64,000 nucleotides of DNA from Agelas oroides (GCA_949130485.1 OX422205.1:2586415-2650414), one strand, 5' to 3'. Counted from the first letter of the stretch, positions 23,108 through 34,479 are shown. A program made the numbers and translations. Notes: a model not told the origin generated them from the sequence alone.

Positions 23108-23530
23108 ATGGCATCTCTTGAAGAACTTGAGGACCTCATCATGGAGAAGATAGAGATGGAACACTGGACCCATTAAAGGCTGAGCGCTTACCAGAAACAT
23201 GTCTACCGTGGAGAGAGGGGATTTAGTGTACACTCCTTGGAGATTATGTAGCACAAGGGCCATAAGACATCCAGGTTGAGTGTCCAAGAAGCCGATACTG
23301 AAGTGTCTGACAGCATCGCCAAGGTTAGTTAGTATGATGTTTTGTTAGCTAAGCACATAGATAAAAAGGAGACTGGCATTTTATATATGCTTCAAATAAA
23401 TTTGTAGGTTGGGGCCAACCTATGACAGGAAGACGATGACAGGGCATTTAGTATCACAATGTCTGCGGATTAGTCGACAGGGAGTCACTGGCAATAGAGT
23501 CCTGGAATAATCATCCGATATCAGGTGATA
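23108..23530 (+). pseudogene. Integrase-like N-terminal exons, copy 3
   Basis: Same arrangement as 18163-18563: exon to 23323, GT-AG interval, second exon from 23408. Here the second exon opens GTTGGGGCC instead of GTGGGGCC, an extra T that breaks the VGPTY frame. No catalytic core. Confidence 0.4.
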
Positions 23531-24238
23531 GCACAAGTGAATGCCTGTTAATTGCACGAGGCGAAGCGGAGTGCAATTATGCCATTCATGAGTGCTACCG
23601 TAGATTGGGAAATTTTCACGTTAAAAATCATTAGCGTAAAAAATTTTCGTGTTGATAAATTTTCGCGGTTCGTTCGATCCGCGAAATTTTTTTAACGGTT
23701 AACGGTTACATAAGGGGCCTGGAGCATTCCTAGCGTTTAGTCTACTACCAAGGTATCGGGAGAGCCAGCTATCGCTGGTTATAACGCTGTGGCTGTCAGG
23801 AGTAGTCGTCGACCGGACATTTACCTCGGGAGGTGTGGACGTGCGCGCGCACTTATTCGTTGATCATCGCTGTGTAAATGCTTTTATTCGCGTGTTAAAT
23901 TTTCGCGGTTGGTCTCAACCGTGAAATTATTTTAACAGCAAAATTTTCCCGATCTACGGTATTACGTAATCCCAAATTGTATGAGAAAGCATGCTGTTCC
24001 TTGTTAATCATAAACTTTGCCTAGTGGCTGATGCCAGCTCAATCATAAGGGATGATCCGGAATGGATGCTCCTGTCTGACTGGTTTGTGCGCTCTGCTCT
24101 CTCTGTCTCTCTCTCTTCCCTCCTAGACATTTCCCTCTAGTCCCTGGGCTGACATTTCGGATGGCGGCTCAGGTGGCGGCTCAGGTGTCCTCTCCTGGCC
24201 ACCTAGTACACAGTAGGGCACTTCCACCAAAATGAAGC

Positions 24239-24651
24239 ATGTTTAGTGGCTATTGCAGCTGGTCTGTTAGTGATGTACTTGGCTTATTTTCAAGTCTCTC
24301 CTTCCAGGGAACCACCTACAGGATAAGATCCCAGATCACAGCAGTGGAAGACATGCTTCCGGACCCCGACATTAAGTACATGAAGCTAGAAAATGCGTTA
24401 ACAAATTGTATGATGGCTCAGGAAACTTCACTGCTACAGAACTTAAGCCCATTCAGAGCTTGGTTGAACAGGTCACGAAGGACCCAGAAGGATCACCACA
24501 TCGAAGTGACTCTGACGATGATGATGATGGGGAGATTACAGTTCCTTCACCCAGAGCCATCCCTCGCATACCCTTCTACTCGGATATGCAGAGTAACGTT
24601 AGAGAGCTAGCCTACTTACTACAACAAAATGGCCAAGGCCTCTTTCCATAA
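24239..24651 (+). pseudogene. Unit ORF 3, copy 3, frameshifted
   Basis: A one-base loss (TGTATTGATGG to TGTATGATGG at about 24409) splits the frame. The ORF from 24239 runs on in the wrong frame to 24610, and the proper C-terminal part continues from about 24406 to 24651. Confidence 0.6.
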
Positions 24652-25003
24652 TGATCGTGTGAAATTTTACACATGGTCGCTGTTGAAGTTGGGACTGTTT
24701 GAGAAGGATCAAAATGCGGTGATGTCAACTGCGAACAATGTGCACCAAATTTTGCACTTCAGGGTTGCTACAGTGTGCACAACGTCCTCCACTGGCCCGT
24801 CCACCAGGACTGAGCGGTCCACCATCACGGGTGTTGCAGATGTGGGGGTGGCTGATGCCAGCTCAATCATAAGGGATGATCCGGAATGGATGCTCCTGAC
24901 TGAGGGCAAGACAGCTGGTGACGTTGCTGGTAACAGAGAGGGCATTGGCCAACTGCTCATGGCAGTGATGACGGCTTTTCTCAAGCACGGCAAAACCGTC
25001 TAG
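24629..25003 (+). pseudogene. Unit ORF 4, copy 3, truncated by TAG
   Basis: Shares the Trp-to-TAG nonsense change with copy 2 and is otherwise nearly identical. Confidence 0.6.
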
Positions 25004-25948
25004 GGAGCAGCCCTGGCCCCGACTAAGCTAACCATCCTGAAGATGAAGATGCAGCAAGAAGAGGGAGAAGAGGGACAACAAGGACAACACATTATTGTGC
25101 AGCATTGCACATCACTTTGTGATGGAACAAATCCATTTTGTTTATGGCCACTTCTACGTATTGCACAGATGTGTTAATATGTCTTGCAACTGCATTTTGG
25201 GAGAGTAGAGCGCACAAACCAGTCGGGAGAGCAGAGCACACAAACCACAAAAATATAGACTGGTGTACTCACCTTCAGACTACTGCCATGCATACTTTTG
25301 TCAGACTCATCAATTCACATTTGGACAACTAAGTTTGTTACTATGTCATTATACTCAATACCTATTTGATTTTGTATAAAGCAAAATGTTCTCAAAAGCA
25401 GTGTAGGACAATTTCTACAAGAATTGGTATAAACAGTTTCCATCAAAAGTGGGATAAAACAGTTTCTACCAAAAGTGGTACCACATACGCAGTGGGAAAT
25501 TTTTGCAAGCATAAATTTTTGCGAATCACCAACAAACACAGCAGGAAACAAATTTCCAATTTTTAAATTTCGCGACAAGATCACGATCTCTGACCATACC
25601 TCCTACAATTTCACGTTCGGAAATGGAGACACTGCCAGGGAACTCAGCACGTATTTCAACGTCAAAACAATAGCAAGAGGCTACCACACTTATTAAAGCA
25701 CGTAGGTCGCTGTTGGCGAAGAATTCACTGCCCTGCCAAAGGGAGCGAGCTAACGCCGAGGATCCATGCACAGTTGCAGGGACGACAGGCAAGCTGATTG
25801 TAAGTCGCGAAAAATTTCTGCAGTTTGCTCGTGTATTTGGAGACATTGACCTATTCTTAGTCCAGTAAACACACAAGAATTAGGTAAACTGTACGTGGTA
25901 TTTGCATGATATCATAATAGAGTTTGGTTTGCACAGATATCACAACAC

Positions 25949-26443
25949 TTGCTTGGATCATTACTAGGTTTAGCACATGAAGGGTCAAAATGGTCCAAAA
26001 GCCGTTCACACCTACACACAGTCGTATTCTCCAAGTATTTCCTGATAGTTGCTAGGTTCATGGTCTCGAGTACTTGTCAGCTCTTTATGCAATGGGCGCT
26101 TCCAGTAAACAAAGGAATGTGCATTATCACCAGTATGCCCTCCTCTCCCACTCTCTTTCATCAATACTCTGTGGGGCGTGTGTGTACGCTTGCTTGCTTG
26201 CTTGTTTGGACTGACCATTTACCGTACATTTCCAATCAATACATTCAAACATTCGCGAGACCATGTGCAGCTGGAAGCTCACACCAAGCTCGTTTGCTTG
26301 CTCAACAGTGCTATCTACAATTGAGACTGAGCAAAGGGCTACTGCCAGACCACAGCATTGCTGTTAAGGAAACCAGGAGCAAAGATGAGTCAAGTGGAAG
26401 TACACATAGCAACTTAAGTGCAGCCTTGATGAAGAAGGCATGA
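25949..26443 (+). CDS. Unit ORF 1, copy 4
   Basis: Intact 164-codon counterpart with the conserved ATGA overlap to the next ORF. Unknown function. Confidence 0.3.
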   Translation: MLGSLLGLAHEGSKWSKSRSHLHTVVFSKYFLIVARFMVSSTCQLFMQWALPVNKGMCIITSMPSSPTLFHQYSVGRVCTLACLLVWTDHLPYISNQYIQTFARPCAAGSSHQARLLAQQCYLQLRLSKGLLPDHSIAVKETRSKDESSGSTHSNLSAALMKKA

Positions 26444-26670
26444 AGTTGATGCTGTCTAGAGGGGGTGAAGATTGCCTCCACAATGTCCAGGAGATTGACC
26501 TCAATTGGAGGGATCTAAAGGCTGGAGTTACACACCTAGGTAATTGGCATGTGCTAGCTGTTTATGTTGTGCATTGCACCAAGACAGACAAGGCAGGCTG
26601 TTTCCAGACAGTAAAAATGAAAAATTACGGTGGTTTGAACTTGCTGCAGGTAAGGGCCATGCATAAATGA
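26440..26670 (+). CDS. Unit ORF 2, copy 4
   Basis: Intact 76-codon counterpart ending past the GCAG|GTAAGG donor-like site. Confidence 0.33.
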   Translation: MKLMLSRGGEDCLHNVQEIDLNWRDLKAGVTHLGNWHVLAVYVVHCTKTDKAGCFQTVKMKNYGGLNLLQVRAMHK

Positions 26671-27056
26671 TGCTCATATATATATATATGTTCCGCGGAA
26701 TTTGCGCATTCTCAGAATTCTGAGATTGTGTTCTAATCTCAAGCCTTACCTACGTATATATGTGGTGTCCATGATAATGAGCCTTGCACACTACTAGGGA
26801 AGAGACCGTACCAGCCGTGCGTACAGCCTGTTGGTAAACTTGCGATTTCACGTGCGTACTAGTCTTGCTTCCAGATCAATAACCGTGGTCTTGGAAATGA
26901 GACTACATGTGCGCACGCGTACAAAATTAGGAAATGGCGTCCCATCCTTACAAACTAGAGTGCAACTGTAGTGCAAAACGATGTAAGGTATATATACCTT
27001 CACTGTTATATACATAATCCCTACCTTGTTTGCATACTTTTTGGCATGCCATGCCT

Positions 27057-27447
27057 GATGCAAAAATACTTTGCTATTTTCACAATCTGTACAAAAATAT
27101 AATTATGTAGTCTTTTTGCATCAAAATTGTGTGCTTAAATTTCCCACGGTTTTGCTACAAGGGTTCTGTGTACATATATGCATGTGTGGGGAGGGCAGGC
27201 TGAGAGGCAAGCTGGGGAGGGAAGAGCCTGGGGGGTATAGGTCAGTGGTGCACGGAGAAAGAGAGAGGGGACATACTCCTGTAATAACCACAATCTGTAC
27301 AGTCTTGTCACTGTCTTGTACCATTGCTTCATTTGTGCAGATGACAGTCAAAGAGATGGAGAACCACCTGCTCGAATACGCTAATGAGGCTGGTGATCTT
27401 TGGTGCCAGCTAGAAGGCTGTACTGGCACTCACACCCCCTATCGTGT
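27057..27447 (+). other. Segment unique to unit 4, possible exon
   Basis: It replaces sequence found in units 2 and 3. It includes a possible exon preceded by CATTTGTGCAG (acceptor-like, about 27340) that reads MTVKEMENHLLEYANEAGDLWCQLEGC. The downstream ORF then rejoins unit sequence (MRTQIQNHILQNGQ), which is common to all full-length units. Whether this is the ancestral state or an insertion cannot be told here. Confidence 0.4.
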
Positions 27448-27866
27448 GAGCATGCGTACACAGATACAAAATCACATCCTTCAAAATGGGCAGTAGCCGC
27501 AGTTTGCTGTGAATTGCATGACTTGGGCAAACTTCAAGTTCTGAAGGCGCTATGTATCACTGGACCTGCACACTGAGATACACACAGTTAGATAGCAGCA
27601 CTCCTTTGGAGTGGCTACAGTAAATGTTCCAGCTTTCTTTGCATAGACCCGAAATATCAGTCTGCAGCTGCAGTACCTTCGCTCCTAAAGCTGAAACAAG
27701 CCCTAAACTTGTTACACATAATATTTTATTTTCATGCTATTTCTGTATTGTCTTTCTGAGTTATAGCGGTTAAGTGGATTTTGAATGACGTTGACCGCAT
27801 TTCCAAAATAACAAATTCACTATCTGAAAATTAAACTCGCCAACTGAACATTTGTTCACACGTGAG

Positions 27867-28290
27867 ATGGCATCTCTTGAAGAACTTGAGGACCTCATCA
27901 TGGAGAAGATAGAGATGGAACACTGGACCCATTAAAGGCTGAGCGCTTACCAGAAACATGTCTACCGTGGAGAGAGGGGATTTAGTGTACACTCCTTGGA
28001 GATTATGTAGCACAAGGGCCATAAGACATCCAGGTTGAGTGTCCAAGAAGCCGATACTGAAGTGTCTGACAGCATCGCCAAGGTTAGTTAGTATGATGTT
28101 TTGTTAGCTAAGCACATAGATAAAAAGGAGACTGGCATTTTATATATGCTTCAAATAAATTTGTAGGTTGGGGCCAACCTATGACAGGAAGACGATGACA
28201 GGGCATTTAGTATCACAATGTCTGCGGATTAGTCGACAGGGAGTCACTGGCAATAGAGTCCTGGAATAATCATCCGATATCAGGTGATAG
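27867..28290 (+). pseudogene. Integrase-like N-terminal exons, copy 4
   Basis: First exon to 28082 and second from 28167, with the same extra T as copy 3. Decayed, as in the other units. Confidence 0.4.
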
Positions 28291-28729
28291 CACAAGTGAA
28301 TGCCTGTTAATTGCACGAGGCGAAGCGGAGTGCAATTATGCCATTCATGAGTGCTACCGTAGATTGGGAAATTTTCACGTTAAAAATCATTAGCGTAAAA
28401 AATTTTCGTGTTGATAAATTTTCGCGGTTCGTTCGATCCGCGAAATTTTTTTAACGGTTAACGGTTACATAAGGGGCCTGGAGCGTTCCTAGCGTTTAGT
28501 CTACTACCAGGTATCGGGAGAGCCAGCTATCGCTGGTTATAACGCTGTGGCTGTCAGGAGTAGTCGTCGACCGGACATTTACCTCGGGAGGTGTGGACGT
28601 GCGCGCGCACTTATTCGTTGATCATCGCTGTGTAAATGCTTTTATTCGCGTGTTAAATTTTCGCGGTTGGTCTCAACCGTGAAATTATTTTAACAGCAAA
28701 ATTTTCCCGATCTACGGTATTACGTAATC

Positions 28730-28990
28730 CAATGTCCAGGAGATTGACCTCAATTGGAGGAATCTAAAGGCTGGAGTTACACACCTAGGTAATTGGCATG
28801 TTCTAGCTGTTTATGTTGTGCATTGCACCAAGACAGATAAGGCAGGCTGTTTCCAGACAGTAAAAATTAAAAATTACGGTGGTTTGAACTTGCTGCAGGT
28901 AAGGGCCATGCATAAATGATGCTCATATATATATATATATGTTCCGCAGAATTTATTTTAACAGTGAAATTTTCCTGATCTACGGTATTA
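28730..28990. repeat. Inserted patch duplicating the ORF 2 region
   Basis: After TACGTAATCC the unit is interrupted by about 230 bp equivalent to 12246-12470 of copy 1, then by a second copy of the 45 bp preceding the insertion (ATTTTAACAGTGAAATTTTCC...). The patch carries bases typical of copy 1 (GGAATCTAAAGG, ACAGATAAGGC, CCTGATCT) rather than of the neighbouring copies. Confidence 0.85.
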
Positions 28991-29284
28991 CGTAATCCCA
29001 AATTGTATGAGAAAGCATGCTGTTCCTTGTTAATCATAAACTTTGCCTAGTGGCTGATGCCAGCTCAATCATAAGGGATGATCCGGAATGGATGCTCCTG
29101 TCTGACTGGTTTGTGCACTCTGCTCTCCCAACTGGTTTGTGCGCTCTGCTCTCTCTGTCTCTTCCCTCCTAGACATTTCCCTCTAGTCCCTGGGCTGACA
29201 TTTCGGATGGCGGCTCAGGTGGCGGCTCAGGTGTCCTCTCCTGGCCACCTAGTACACAGTAGGGCACTTCCACCAAAATGAAGC

Positions 29285-29695
29285 ATGTTTAGTGGCTATT
29301 GCAGCTGGTCTGTTAGTGATGTACTTGGCTTATTTTCAAGTCTCTCCTTCCAGGGAACAACGTACAGGATAAGATCCCAGATCACAGCAGTGGAAGACAT
29401 GCTTCCGGACCCCGACATTAAGTACATGAAGCTAGAAAATGCGTTAACAAATTGTATTGATGGCTCAGGAAACTTCACTGCTACAGAACTTAAGCCCATT
29501 CAGAGCTTGGTTGAACAGGTCACGAAGGACCCAGAAGGATCACCACATCGAAGTGACTCTGACGATGATGATGATGGGGAGATTACAGTTCCTTCACCCA
29601 GAGCCATCCCTCGCATACACTTCTACTCGGATATGCAGAGTAGTGTTAGAGAGCTAGCCTACTTACAACAAAATGGCCAAGGCCTCTTTCCATAA
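29285..29695 (+). CDS. Unit ORF 3, copy 4
   Basis: 136-codon counterpart. One Leu codon is lost in the LAYLLQQ segment and Pro is changed to His in IPFYSD; otherwise intact. Confidence 0.33.
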   Translation: MFSGYCSWSVSDVLGLFSSLSFQGTTYRIRSQITAVEDMLPDPDIKYMKLENALTNCIDGSGNFTATELKPIQSLVEQVTKDPEGSPHRSDSDDDDDGEITVPSPRAIPRIHFYSDMQSSVRELAYLQQNGQGLFP

Positions 29696-30221
29696 TGATC
29701 GTGTGAAATTTTACACATGGTCGCTGTTGAAGTTGGGACTGTTTGAGAAGGATCAAAATGCGGTGATGTCAACTGCGAACAATGTGCACCAAATTTTGCA
29801 CTTCAGGGTTGCTACAGTGTGCACAACGTCCTCCACTGGCCCGTCCACCAGGACTGAGCGGTCCACCATCACGGGTGTTGCAGATGTGGGGGTGGCTGAT
29901 GCCAGCTCAATCATAAGGGATGATCCGGAATGGATGCTCCTGACTGAGGGCAAGACAGCTGGTGACGTTGCTGGTAACAGAGAGGGCATTGGCCAACTGC
30001 TCATGGCAGTGATGACGGCTTTTCTCAAGCACGGCAAAACCGTCTGGGGAGCAGCCCTGGCCCCGACTAAGCTAACCATCCTGAAGATGAAGATGCAGCA
30101 AGAAGAGGGAGAAGAGGGACAACAGGGACAACACATTATAGTGCAGCATTGCACATCACTTTGTGATGGAAAAAATCCATTTTGTTTATGGCCACTTCTA
30201 CGTATTGCACAGATGTGTTAA
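29673..30221 (+). CDS. Unit ORF 4, copy 4
   Basis: Full 182-codon version with TGG retained at the position that is TAG in copies 2 and 3. Confidence 0.35.
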   Translation: MAKASFHNDRVKFYTWSLLKLGLFEKDQNAVMSTANNVHQILHFRVATVCTTSSTGPSTRTERSTITGVADVGVADASSIIRDDPEWMLLTEGKTAGDVAGNREGIGQLLMAVMTAFLKHGKTVWGAALAPTKLTILKMKMQQEEGEEGQQGQHIIVQHCTSLCDGKNPFCLWPLLRIAQMC

Positions 30222-30258
30222 TATGTCTTGCAACTGCGTTATGGGAGAGTAGAGCGCA

Positions 30259-30465
30259 CAAACCAGTCTCTCAAGTCCTCCATTCTCAACACCCCAACTC
30301 TCAAGTCCTCCATTCTCAACACCCCAACTCTCAAGTCCTCCATTCTCAACACCCCACTCTCAAGTCCTCCATTCTCAACACCCCACTCTCAACTCCTCCA
30401 TTCTCAACAACCCCACTCTCAACTCCTCCATTCTCAACACCCCAACTCTCAAGTCCTCCACTCAG
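30259..30465. repeat. 30-bp minisatellite, about 7 copies
   Basis: Units of 29-30 bp with the form CTCTCAAGTCCTCCATTCTC followed by AACACCCCAA are repeated from the exact end of tandem unit 4. It marks the right edge of the large array. Confidence 0.95.
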
Positions 30466-30783
30466 TGATGGTTCCATCAGTGCATTCATTGGAGCCTAGG
30501 GTATGGGGCAACAATCGTCATGAAGTGATGCGCACCAGCTCACTTAGTGGGCACCTCGGAAAATACGATGTATTGGACAAAGAGAAACTGGCACAAATTC
30601 AAAGATATTATCTTGCAGATGTACTGCCCAAATGACGGAAAGGCACTGTGGTCTAAGTGCAGGGAGGCAATTCGCAAGAAATGCCAATCAATGTGCAGCA
30701 AGGCCTCCACAAACTGTTCATTGATCACATGGTACTTTGCAGCTGAGACATTAGCGATGGAACTTTACTTTGTACTTTGTTGA
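30466..30783 (+). pseudogene. BEN-domain-like fragment
   Basis: The frame ending at 30635 reads RTSSLSGHLGKYDVLDKEKLAQIQRYYLADVLP. The next frame (ORF 30547-30783) continues NDGKALWSKCREAIRKKCQSM. Joined by a one-base shift near 30630, the layout (Leu-Ser-Gly start, LDKEKLAQIQ helix, then WSKCREAIRKKC) is what I know of the BEN domain, a chromatin and DNA-binding helical module. I infer this from pattern only; the frameshift makes the copy broken or mis-sequenced. It adjoins the tandem array and could be the 3' exon of the gene whose other exons are in the units. Confidence 0.4.
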
Positions 30784-31200
30784 ATAAAGATATTGTTGTG
30801 TTGACATGTATCTCATTAAATTTTGGTCATCTATCAGGTAGCTGTTGGTAGGTTTCTTTCTAGTGTGTGGGAGGTACGTACCAATGCAACCATTACCTAG
30901 GCAAAATGTCTGACTGTTTCTCATACCATTGTCAACGGTGACTATTCATTGTTTTGTGATGGTATGCTTATTGATATTACACAAAAACGTAGGGACCCAC
31001 TTGTAAAATACTCAATTATCTATTACCATTCTATTACCATCATCAGTCTTCCCATTATGGGTAACCTTCACTATTTGCTGGGAGTCTACTGGAGTCTACT
31101 ATCATATACTAATTCTAGACCCAGCACATGCATACCAGAGCCAAGCTGCATGGTGTTGACTTGAAATCATGACAGATGACATCCTAATGATACATGTCTT
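30784..31200. other. Non-coding spacer
   Basis: No gene recognised. The 71-codon ORF at 30949-31164 is hydrophobic but unconvincing. Confidence 0.4.
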
Positions 31201-31221
31201 GGCAACACATTCCAATAGGGC

Positions 31222-31481
31222 TAAAGCGTCTCATGCAGGATGCATTTAAATGCAACATTTGTCAGACTGTACCAGTTTGCCCTCCGATTATCATCACGAA
31301 TTGTTGTAAAAAATTTTAGGGTGTGAGCCATGTGTGAGCCATTGGTACAGCGGTGATGAGGCACTAACAAAAACTTGCCCAGCGTGCCATGCAGACAGAG
31401 ACTACAATGACACAATACTGCTGTGGGGCCTGGATGAATTTTTGATTGGGGTGTGCCAGGCCATCCAGACCGAGGATTAAC
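31222..31481 (+). pseudogene. RING-like zinc-finger fragment
   Basis: After a possible acceptor (TCATGCAG at about 31240) the frame reads FKCNICQTVPVCPPIIITNCCKK. A one-base slip in the A6 tract (about 31307) then leads to GCEPCVSHWYSGDEALTKTCPACHADRDY and a conserved-looking WGLDEFL tail before TAA. The Cys pattern (C-X2-C, CC, C-X2-C, C-X2-C) and the ALTKTCPAC motif match a RING/U-box-like zinc-binding domain that I recall from uncharacterised sponge proteins. The frameshift lies in a homopolymer and could be an assembly error, so the gene may be intact. Confidence 0.5.
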
Positions 31482-33008
31482 GTGATGAAGAGGAGATCCC
31501 TGCTGTGACTGTGAGCTAAATAGAATGTATAATTATCATGTTGTTGTCACTTCAATAATTTATTGGTGTAAAGTTCCTGATGCCTAAGGTTAAAGAATTC
31601 TCTTTCAACAGCTCAGTGTTGAAGTGTGTATGGGGAGGTGCCGTTTAGTCTCGCATAGCTACGTGAGACTAGGGGCAGCTGTCATTAGCATGCACGCAAC
31701 AGAACAGATGACTCATTCTTTTCCTCTGTGTTCTTGCACAGCTAAAAAGCACTGGTGACAAAGGGTGTACTTAGTTGGGGACATTACGTTGCTCAAGGTC
31801 TCTTTGATACTGTCCATGTTGTCAAGCACCATGTCCAACTTGTACTCTGTTCACAATCGCTTTATGGTTGGTTCACCAAAGCTTATTCCTTACCTGTTCA
31901 GCCGGATTTCTGCGAATAAAATTTGTGCAGCCACATACAGATGAGTTGATGCAGCAACAAGTCTCTCTGAGCAACCTGCAGCCAGCCACTGAGCTACTTT
32001 CATCCAACTTCAACATGGCTTCTCTTGCCGCTACCCGTGTAACTCTTCAGCCTTCCTCCTCCATCATTTCATTCGGTGACTGCCCCGAAGAGAGTGCCTA
32101 GTGTTAGCCTCAAAGTGGTGAAGGCAACAACATACACAGGTTTTTGTCTAAGTAACAGCTCGTATCCCTTATTATCTGATGTGCAAATATGTAGTTGACA
32201 CTTTCAGATTTCAACATTTCCAAATGGAGATTTGTTATTTTGGAAATACGGTCAACGTCAATCAAAATCCAAAATTCAAAAATTTGAAGATTGGATTACA
32301 ATATCAAAAATTGAAGACGATTTGCCAAAATCTGAAATTTGCAACATATTGGATTTTGGTCTGGAGTAAATATACATGGACCATCTATGACAAGCTTCAC
32401 ATGAGTTGTATAGCTATACAAGATGTGGCCAGAAAATGTGGGCCCACAGGACAGAAGAGACACTAAGTATTCAAAACCTCGAAGACCACCAAAGTAGTGA
32501 TCTTGCCCCAAATTTTGGAAATCTCATCTAAATTCATTAAGAGTCATAGTTATCCAGCACATGTTTGAAAGTGTAGCACCTATACCAGGTGCTAGTTTGG
32601 CTGATAGTCAAAACCATCTGCTGTGAAATGTCCCTGGTCTTGGAGAACATGATATATATAGCGTAAGCTACCCTATTATCGCCACGTCTTTTCAGCTCCA
32701 ATTATTGCAATCTCATTGCAACCGTTATGGGGAGGAAATTACCCATTTTTGCACATGCTCAGTAGGTAGAGCGTGCTATGTGCGTTATTTTGATGTGTTC
32801 TTCGACGGAAGGTGACTCTGTTTCTCAGCGCTCGTAACCTTTGTTTTCTTGGAGTTACGAGCATTTATCTTGGGCTAGGCGACAGAAATAGGAGGATGAC
32901 TACAAGGGTAGATTTGGGGTAGAGATGGTGGTGGATGGTGTGTGAGTGAGTGCATGTGATTTTTGGGGCAGTTGACAATCTTAATGTGTATCAAACTTCT
33001 GCCACAGC
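31482..33008. other. Spacer with a small hairpin
   Basis: No supported gene. A 26-bp inverted repeat TAGTCTCGC...GTGAGACTA (31646-31671) is a minimal relative of the TAGTCTCGC foldback family. 32220-32340 is rich in AAATTTG-like motifs. ORFs 31868-32101 and 32179-32466 show nothing recognisable. Confidence 0.4.
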
Positions 33009-34320
33009 ATGGCTGAGAAACAATCCTGCAAAAGGTGGAATGAGAAAAGCATGGTGGCTGCGATGGAGGCAGTGGAAATGAACAAAATCAGTGCAACTGC
33101 TGCTACTGCTACTTTTGATGTCCCCCGTAAAACCCTTGATGATAGAGTGAAGGGCCGAGTGAAACATGGTACGAAGCCAGGACCGAACACCGTTCTTACA
33201 CTTGAAGAAGAGAATGCTCTCGTGTCGTATCTGGTATATATGGCAAATCGTGGCTTTCCTTTGACTAGCACAATGGTAAGGGCCTTTGCATGGGCTATTG
33301 CAAAGCGTTCAGGCAATGATGGCCGCTTCAACCAGGAATATGGTCCTGGGGAGCACTGGTGGGCCAATTTCAGGAAGCGACATCCTGAACTCACACTAAG
33401 AAAGACAGACAAGCTTGACCACAGTCGTGCCGAAGCTCTGAACCCCCAAGTTGTAGAGGAATATTTCAAGCTCCTTGAAACAACACTGGATGAAAATGGT
33501 CTCAAGAATTGTCCTCAACAGATTTATAATAGTGATGAAACGTTCCTTCCGCTGGACTACTCAAGGGAGAAAGCTGTCACCTTGAGAGGTACTAAGAATG
33601 TCTATTGTCAGGCTCAGGGCACTACTGAGCATATAATGTTGCTTTGTTGTACATCAGCTGCAGGGTTACTTCTTCCGCCTATGATAATTTACCCGAAGGC
33701 TTTCCCAGGTGGCCAGTACCGCTTTGAAGGCCCTGATGATGCAGTATATGCAAAAAGTGAGTCTGGATGGGTTGACTCCGAGCTATTCCTTATATGGTTG
33801 AATAAGATCTTCCTGAAGTTTAGTGTAGTGCAACAACCTGTTATTTTATTCATTGATGGACACAAGTCGCACGTGACTCTAGAGGTACGTAGTTGATCTG
33901 TGCCACGAGCACAACATCATCCTTTTTGTCTGCCACCGCATACTACTCATGCCCTCCAACGTACCCCTTGATGTTGCCGTCTTTAAGTCCCAAAGACTTT
34001 TCAAAGTCGGTTCGTGCTGTAGCCTTCACAAAGAAGGACTTTACTGTCTTCAAGAGGGAATTTTCTCAGGTGTTAAGAAGCCCATTTGAATGTGCTTTAT
34101 CCATTCCTATGTATCAAGTCAGGGTTTAGGAAGTCTGGGATCTATCCCTTTAACCCTGATGTGGTGGAGAGGGCCAAGATGATTCCCTCTACCTTGCATT
34201 CTTTGTCTTTGAATGAGTCCTCCTCAGATTCCTTTACCCCATACCCATCATCCCAGTCATCTTGCCCCCCCTTCGCAGCCATCGGTTGCCAGCACCAGTA
34301 CTGAGGTTACCAGTACTTCG
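33009..34320 (+). pseudogene. pogo-type (Tigger/jerky-like) transposase
   Basis: The 295-codon ORF at 33009-33896 begins with a psq-type HTH (residues about 8-50) and a CENP-B-like HTH (about 63-140). The DDE_1 nuclease follows, with NSDET (Asp176) and FIDGHKSH (Asp283), the first two catalytic acids. The frame then breaks: the third block with PLDVAVFK lies near 33955 in another frame, and the GFRKSGIYPFNPDVV block is at about 34128 in yet another. The original protein would be a cut-and-paste transposase of the Tc1/mariner-pogo group. At least two frameshifts make this copy inactive. Confidence 0.88.
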
Positions 34321-34441
34321 GGGATTTCCTCTATTATGTCAGCTTCTACCCCTTCACCAACAGCATCACAGAGCAGTGGTGTGCTCACAAGCACGCCTCT
34401 TGATCCTTCGGCCTCTGGTTCTCTTCCTGTTACCCCAAGTT

Positions 34442-34471
34442 CTATCTATCTATCTATCTATCTATCTATCA
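34442..34471. repeat. (CTAT)n microsatellite in the transposase C-terminus
   Basis: About seven CTAT units sit inside the Ser/Thr/Pro-rich linker coding region of the pogo element, and translate to an Ile/Tyr/Leu/Ser repeat. Confidence 0.9.
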
Positions 34472-34479
34472 AGTTCTTC

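Larger units (their letters stand above)
20361..25255. repeat. Tandem unit copy 3
   Basis: Full-length unit of about 4.9 kb abutting copies 2 and 4 directly. The junctions show the same sequence, CACAAAAATATAGACTG. It lacks the insertion of copy 2. Confidence 0.93.
25256..30258. repeat. Tandem unit copy 4 (rearranged)
   Basis: Unit of about 5 kb. The part corresponding to 17000-17780 of copy 2 is replaced by a different segment (27057-27447). About 260 bp are inserted after 28729. Its last bases (CACAAACCAGT) run directly into the CTCTCAAGTCC minisatellite. Confidence 0.9.

Noticed and set aside
30182-30635. ORFs encoding LHSQHPNSQV repeats
   Set aside because: They are products of the 30-bp minisatellite; only the part after about 30480 is informative.
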